From the NCBI RefSeq assembly GCF_016082275.1, contig NZ_MOWM01000075.1:1-33722 (forward strand): DNA of 33,722 nucleotides, in the 5' to 3' direction. The notes beneath the pieces are model-generated. The model made no database searches. It was given only the letters and a program-made list of their open reading frames with translations, and was not told the DNA's origin. The translations under genes were made by a program, and so were the position numbers. The DNA is from Variovorax sp. E3. Lineage in GTDB: Bacteria; Pseudomonadota; Gammaproteobacteria; Burkholderiales; Burkholderiaceae_C. Below are positions 32,728 to 33,722 of the stretch, one piece after another. Each line of letters begins with the position of its first letter. Position 1 is the first letter of the stretch.

Positions 32728-33411
32728 TCAACGGTCCGGCTTGTCCCACGACGCCGAGGCGCGCAGCAGCCGGTCGAGGTCGCGCTTGGCGCGGCTGGCG
32801 CCGGCGGCGTCCATGCGCGCCGGGAAACGCATCATCCAGTGGCCCATCGGATCGACCACGTAGAGGTGTTCGGCCAGCGTGTGGCCCGAGACGGGCGCCA
32901 GCCACTTGGCCAGTTCGTCGGCCGGCACGCGCAGCACGGTCGCGCCGTGCAGGCCGTTGTTCAGCCGTTCGGGCACGGGCGCGGCGTCGCTCACGAGCCA
33001 GACGCGGTCCATGCGGTCTTTTTCGCGGCCCAGGCTTTCGCGCAGTTGGCGCTGCAGGTAGAGCTGCTGCTCGCACAGCGCGTTGCATGCCGCATCGCCC
33101 ACCGCCACCAGCAGCCACTGCCCCTTGAGCGTGGCCAGGTCGACCGGCGCGCCGTCGCGGTCGGCGGCAATGAACTTCGGCAGCTCGCGCTGCGGATCGA
33201 TCAGCTCGCCGTAGACGCTGCGGCCTTCGGGCCGGATCACGTAGTAGGTGAAGTACGAGGCAATGACGGGCGCCGCGCACATCAGCATCACGGCGATCAT
33301 CTTCCAGCGCCCAACGACCGTGCGCCGGCCCTCCGCGCCGTCGAGCGCCTGGTTGGGCGACGGCATCGAATGCACCGTCAGGCCCAGCGGCTCGTCAGAA
33401 GCGGCCATCGC
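32728..33411 (-). CDS. SCO-like membrane-anchored thioredoxin-fold protein
   Basis: One N-terminal transmembrane helix (MIAVMLMCAAPVIASYFTYY) and a periplasmic-type domain with VDLATLKGQWLLVAVGDAAC and a C-x-x-x-C motif in CNALCEQQL, then LYVVDPMGHWMMRFP. This resembles a degenerate SCO/thioredoxin protein often found between SURF1 and ctaA in betaproteobacteria. It likely assists oxidase assembly. Start uncertain: ATG 33411 (overlapping the SURF1 end by 17 nt) is preferred to the longer ATG 33462; none has a clear ribosome-binding site. Confidence 0.75.
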   Translation of the reverse strand, partial: AMAASDEPLGLTVHSMPSPNQALDGAEGRRTVVGRWKMIAVMLMCAAPVIASYFTYYVIRPEGRSVYGELIDPQRELPKFIAADRDGAPVDLATLKGQWLLVAVGDAACNALCEQQLYLQRQLRESLGREKDRMDRVWLVSDAAPVPERLNNGLHGATVLRVPADELAKWLAPVSGHTLAEHLYVVDPMGHWMMRFPARMDAAGASRAKRDLDRLLRASASWDKPDR

Positions 33412-33722
33412 GTGCGCGGCGACGCGCGCGGCGGAAGGGGGAGATGAATTGGAACCAGACATAGAGGATGACGACGAGGGCCGACAGGCCGAACCACTGG
33501 AATGCGTAACCGTAGTGCCTCTCGAGGCCCAGCGCCGGGGCCGGCCAGTCGCGCTGCAGCCCCTCGGAGGCCGGCCCTGTCTGCTGCAGCGACACGTCGG
33601 TACGCAGCGGCATCTTGGTTTCGGCGCGGAAGGCCTCCAGGTCGAGATTTTGCCGGATGGGCGAATACCCTTCGGCGGCCGGTGTCGGGGCGGCCGGCGC
33701 GGCGGCTTCGGGCGTCGCGCCC
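33395..33722 (-). CDS. SURF1 family cytochrome oxidase assembly protein (C-terminal part)
   Basis: The gene enters from the right edge; only its last 108 codons are visible. The end shows PAPALGLERHYGYAFQWFGL followed by a transmembrane helix (SALVVILYVWFQFI) and a basic tail, the typical SURF1 C-terminus where the RHxGYAxQWF motif precedes the second helix. SURF1 helps insert heme A into subunit I. It overlaps the start of the SCO-like gene and is the upstream gene of the ctaA/ctaB cluster. Confidence 0.9.
   Translation of the reverse strand, partial: GATPEAAAPAAPTPAAEGYSPIRQNLDLEAFRAETKMPLRTDVSLQQTGPASEGLQRDWPAPALGLERHYGYAFQWFGLSALVVILYVWFQFISPFRRARRRARDGRF

Overview
The window comes from a high-GC betaproteobacterium, most likely Comamonadaceae and Variovorax-like. 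The evidence is the gene order ftsY - two-component pair - Mpo1-like gene - rpoH - SCO1/ctaB/ctaA/SURF1 and the style of the proteins; no 16S rRNA or other marker is present, so the genus is an inference.

Layout. Positions 1-4188 are chromosome: the 3' part of ftsY (+), a response regulator and hybrid histidine kinase pair (-), and an Mpo1/DUF962-family gene (+). Positions 4189-27993 are one complete Tn7-like transposon of 23,805 bp. Its ends could be placed to the base: both begin TGTCG, both carry a related 20-bp site starting exactly 8 nt inside the tip, and they are flanked by the 5-bp target duplication CCTGC (4184-4188 and 27994-27998). Joining the flanks across one copy of CCTGC restores the Mpo1-like reading frame to an ending Leu-Gly-Leu-His-Trp-stop, which independently supports the boundary. 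Positions 27994-33722 are chromosome again: rpoH (+) behind a perfect CIRCE element, then a minus-strand block with an AlkD-like protein, SCO1, ctaB, ctaA, a SCO-like membrane protein and the 3' part of SURF1 (cytochrome oxidase and heme A assembly).

Inside the transposon, from left to right: (a) a left end with three repeated putative TnsB sites. (b) A 13-kb cargo of likely anti-phage genes: a winged-helix/PD-(D/E)XK protein with a frameshift at a T6 run and a small partner; a minus-strand operon encoding a TIR-like protein, a 651-aa protein with a toxin-like N-terminus, a 73-aa ORF, a 1001-aa VPA1262/phospholipase-D-like protein and a 108-aa protein; a stand-alone PD-(D/E)XK nuclease; and a divergent pair of a membrane protein and a CoiA-like nuclease. 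(c) A second, degenerate copy of the left end at 17320, which suggests the cargo was captured outside an older and shorter element. (d) The transposition operon, read leftwards: tnsA, tnsB, tnsC and two tniQ genes, with overlapping starts and stops, preceded by a small putative DNA-binding gene and GAAG-N3-CTTC repeats that look like an operator. (e) A right-end module of unknown or small genes (a 330-aa orphan, a 73-aa protein, DUF1508/YegP-like, DUF3892, a winged-helix regulator, a ribbon-helix-helix protein), with hairpin terminators, a possible small RNA and AT-rich palindromes, leading to the right end with two closely packed TnsB-like sites. No CRISPR array, Cas gene, tyrosine or serine integrase, tRNA or rRNA was seen.

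The best candidate for something undescribed is the minus-strand TIR-like / 651-aa / VPA1262-PLD operon. Next is the nested double left end, a possible record of how Tn7-like elements extend themselves over new cargo. All functional statements rest on motif reading; no database search was possible.
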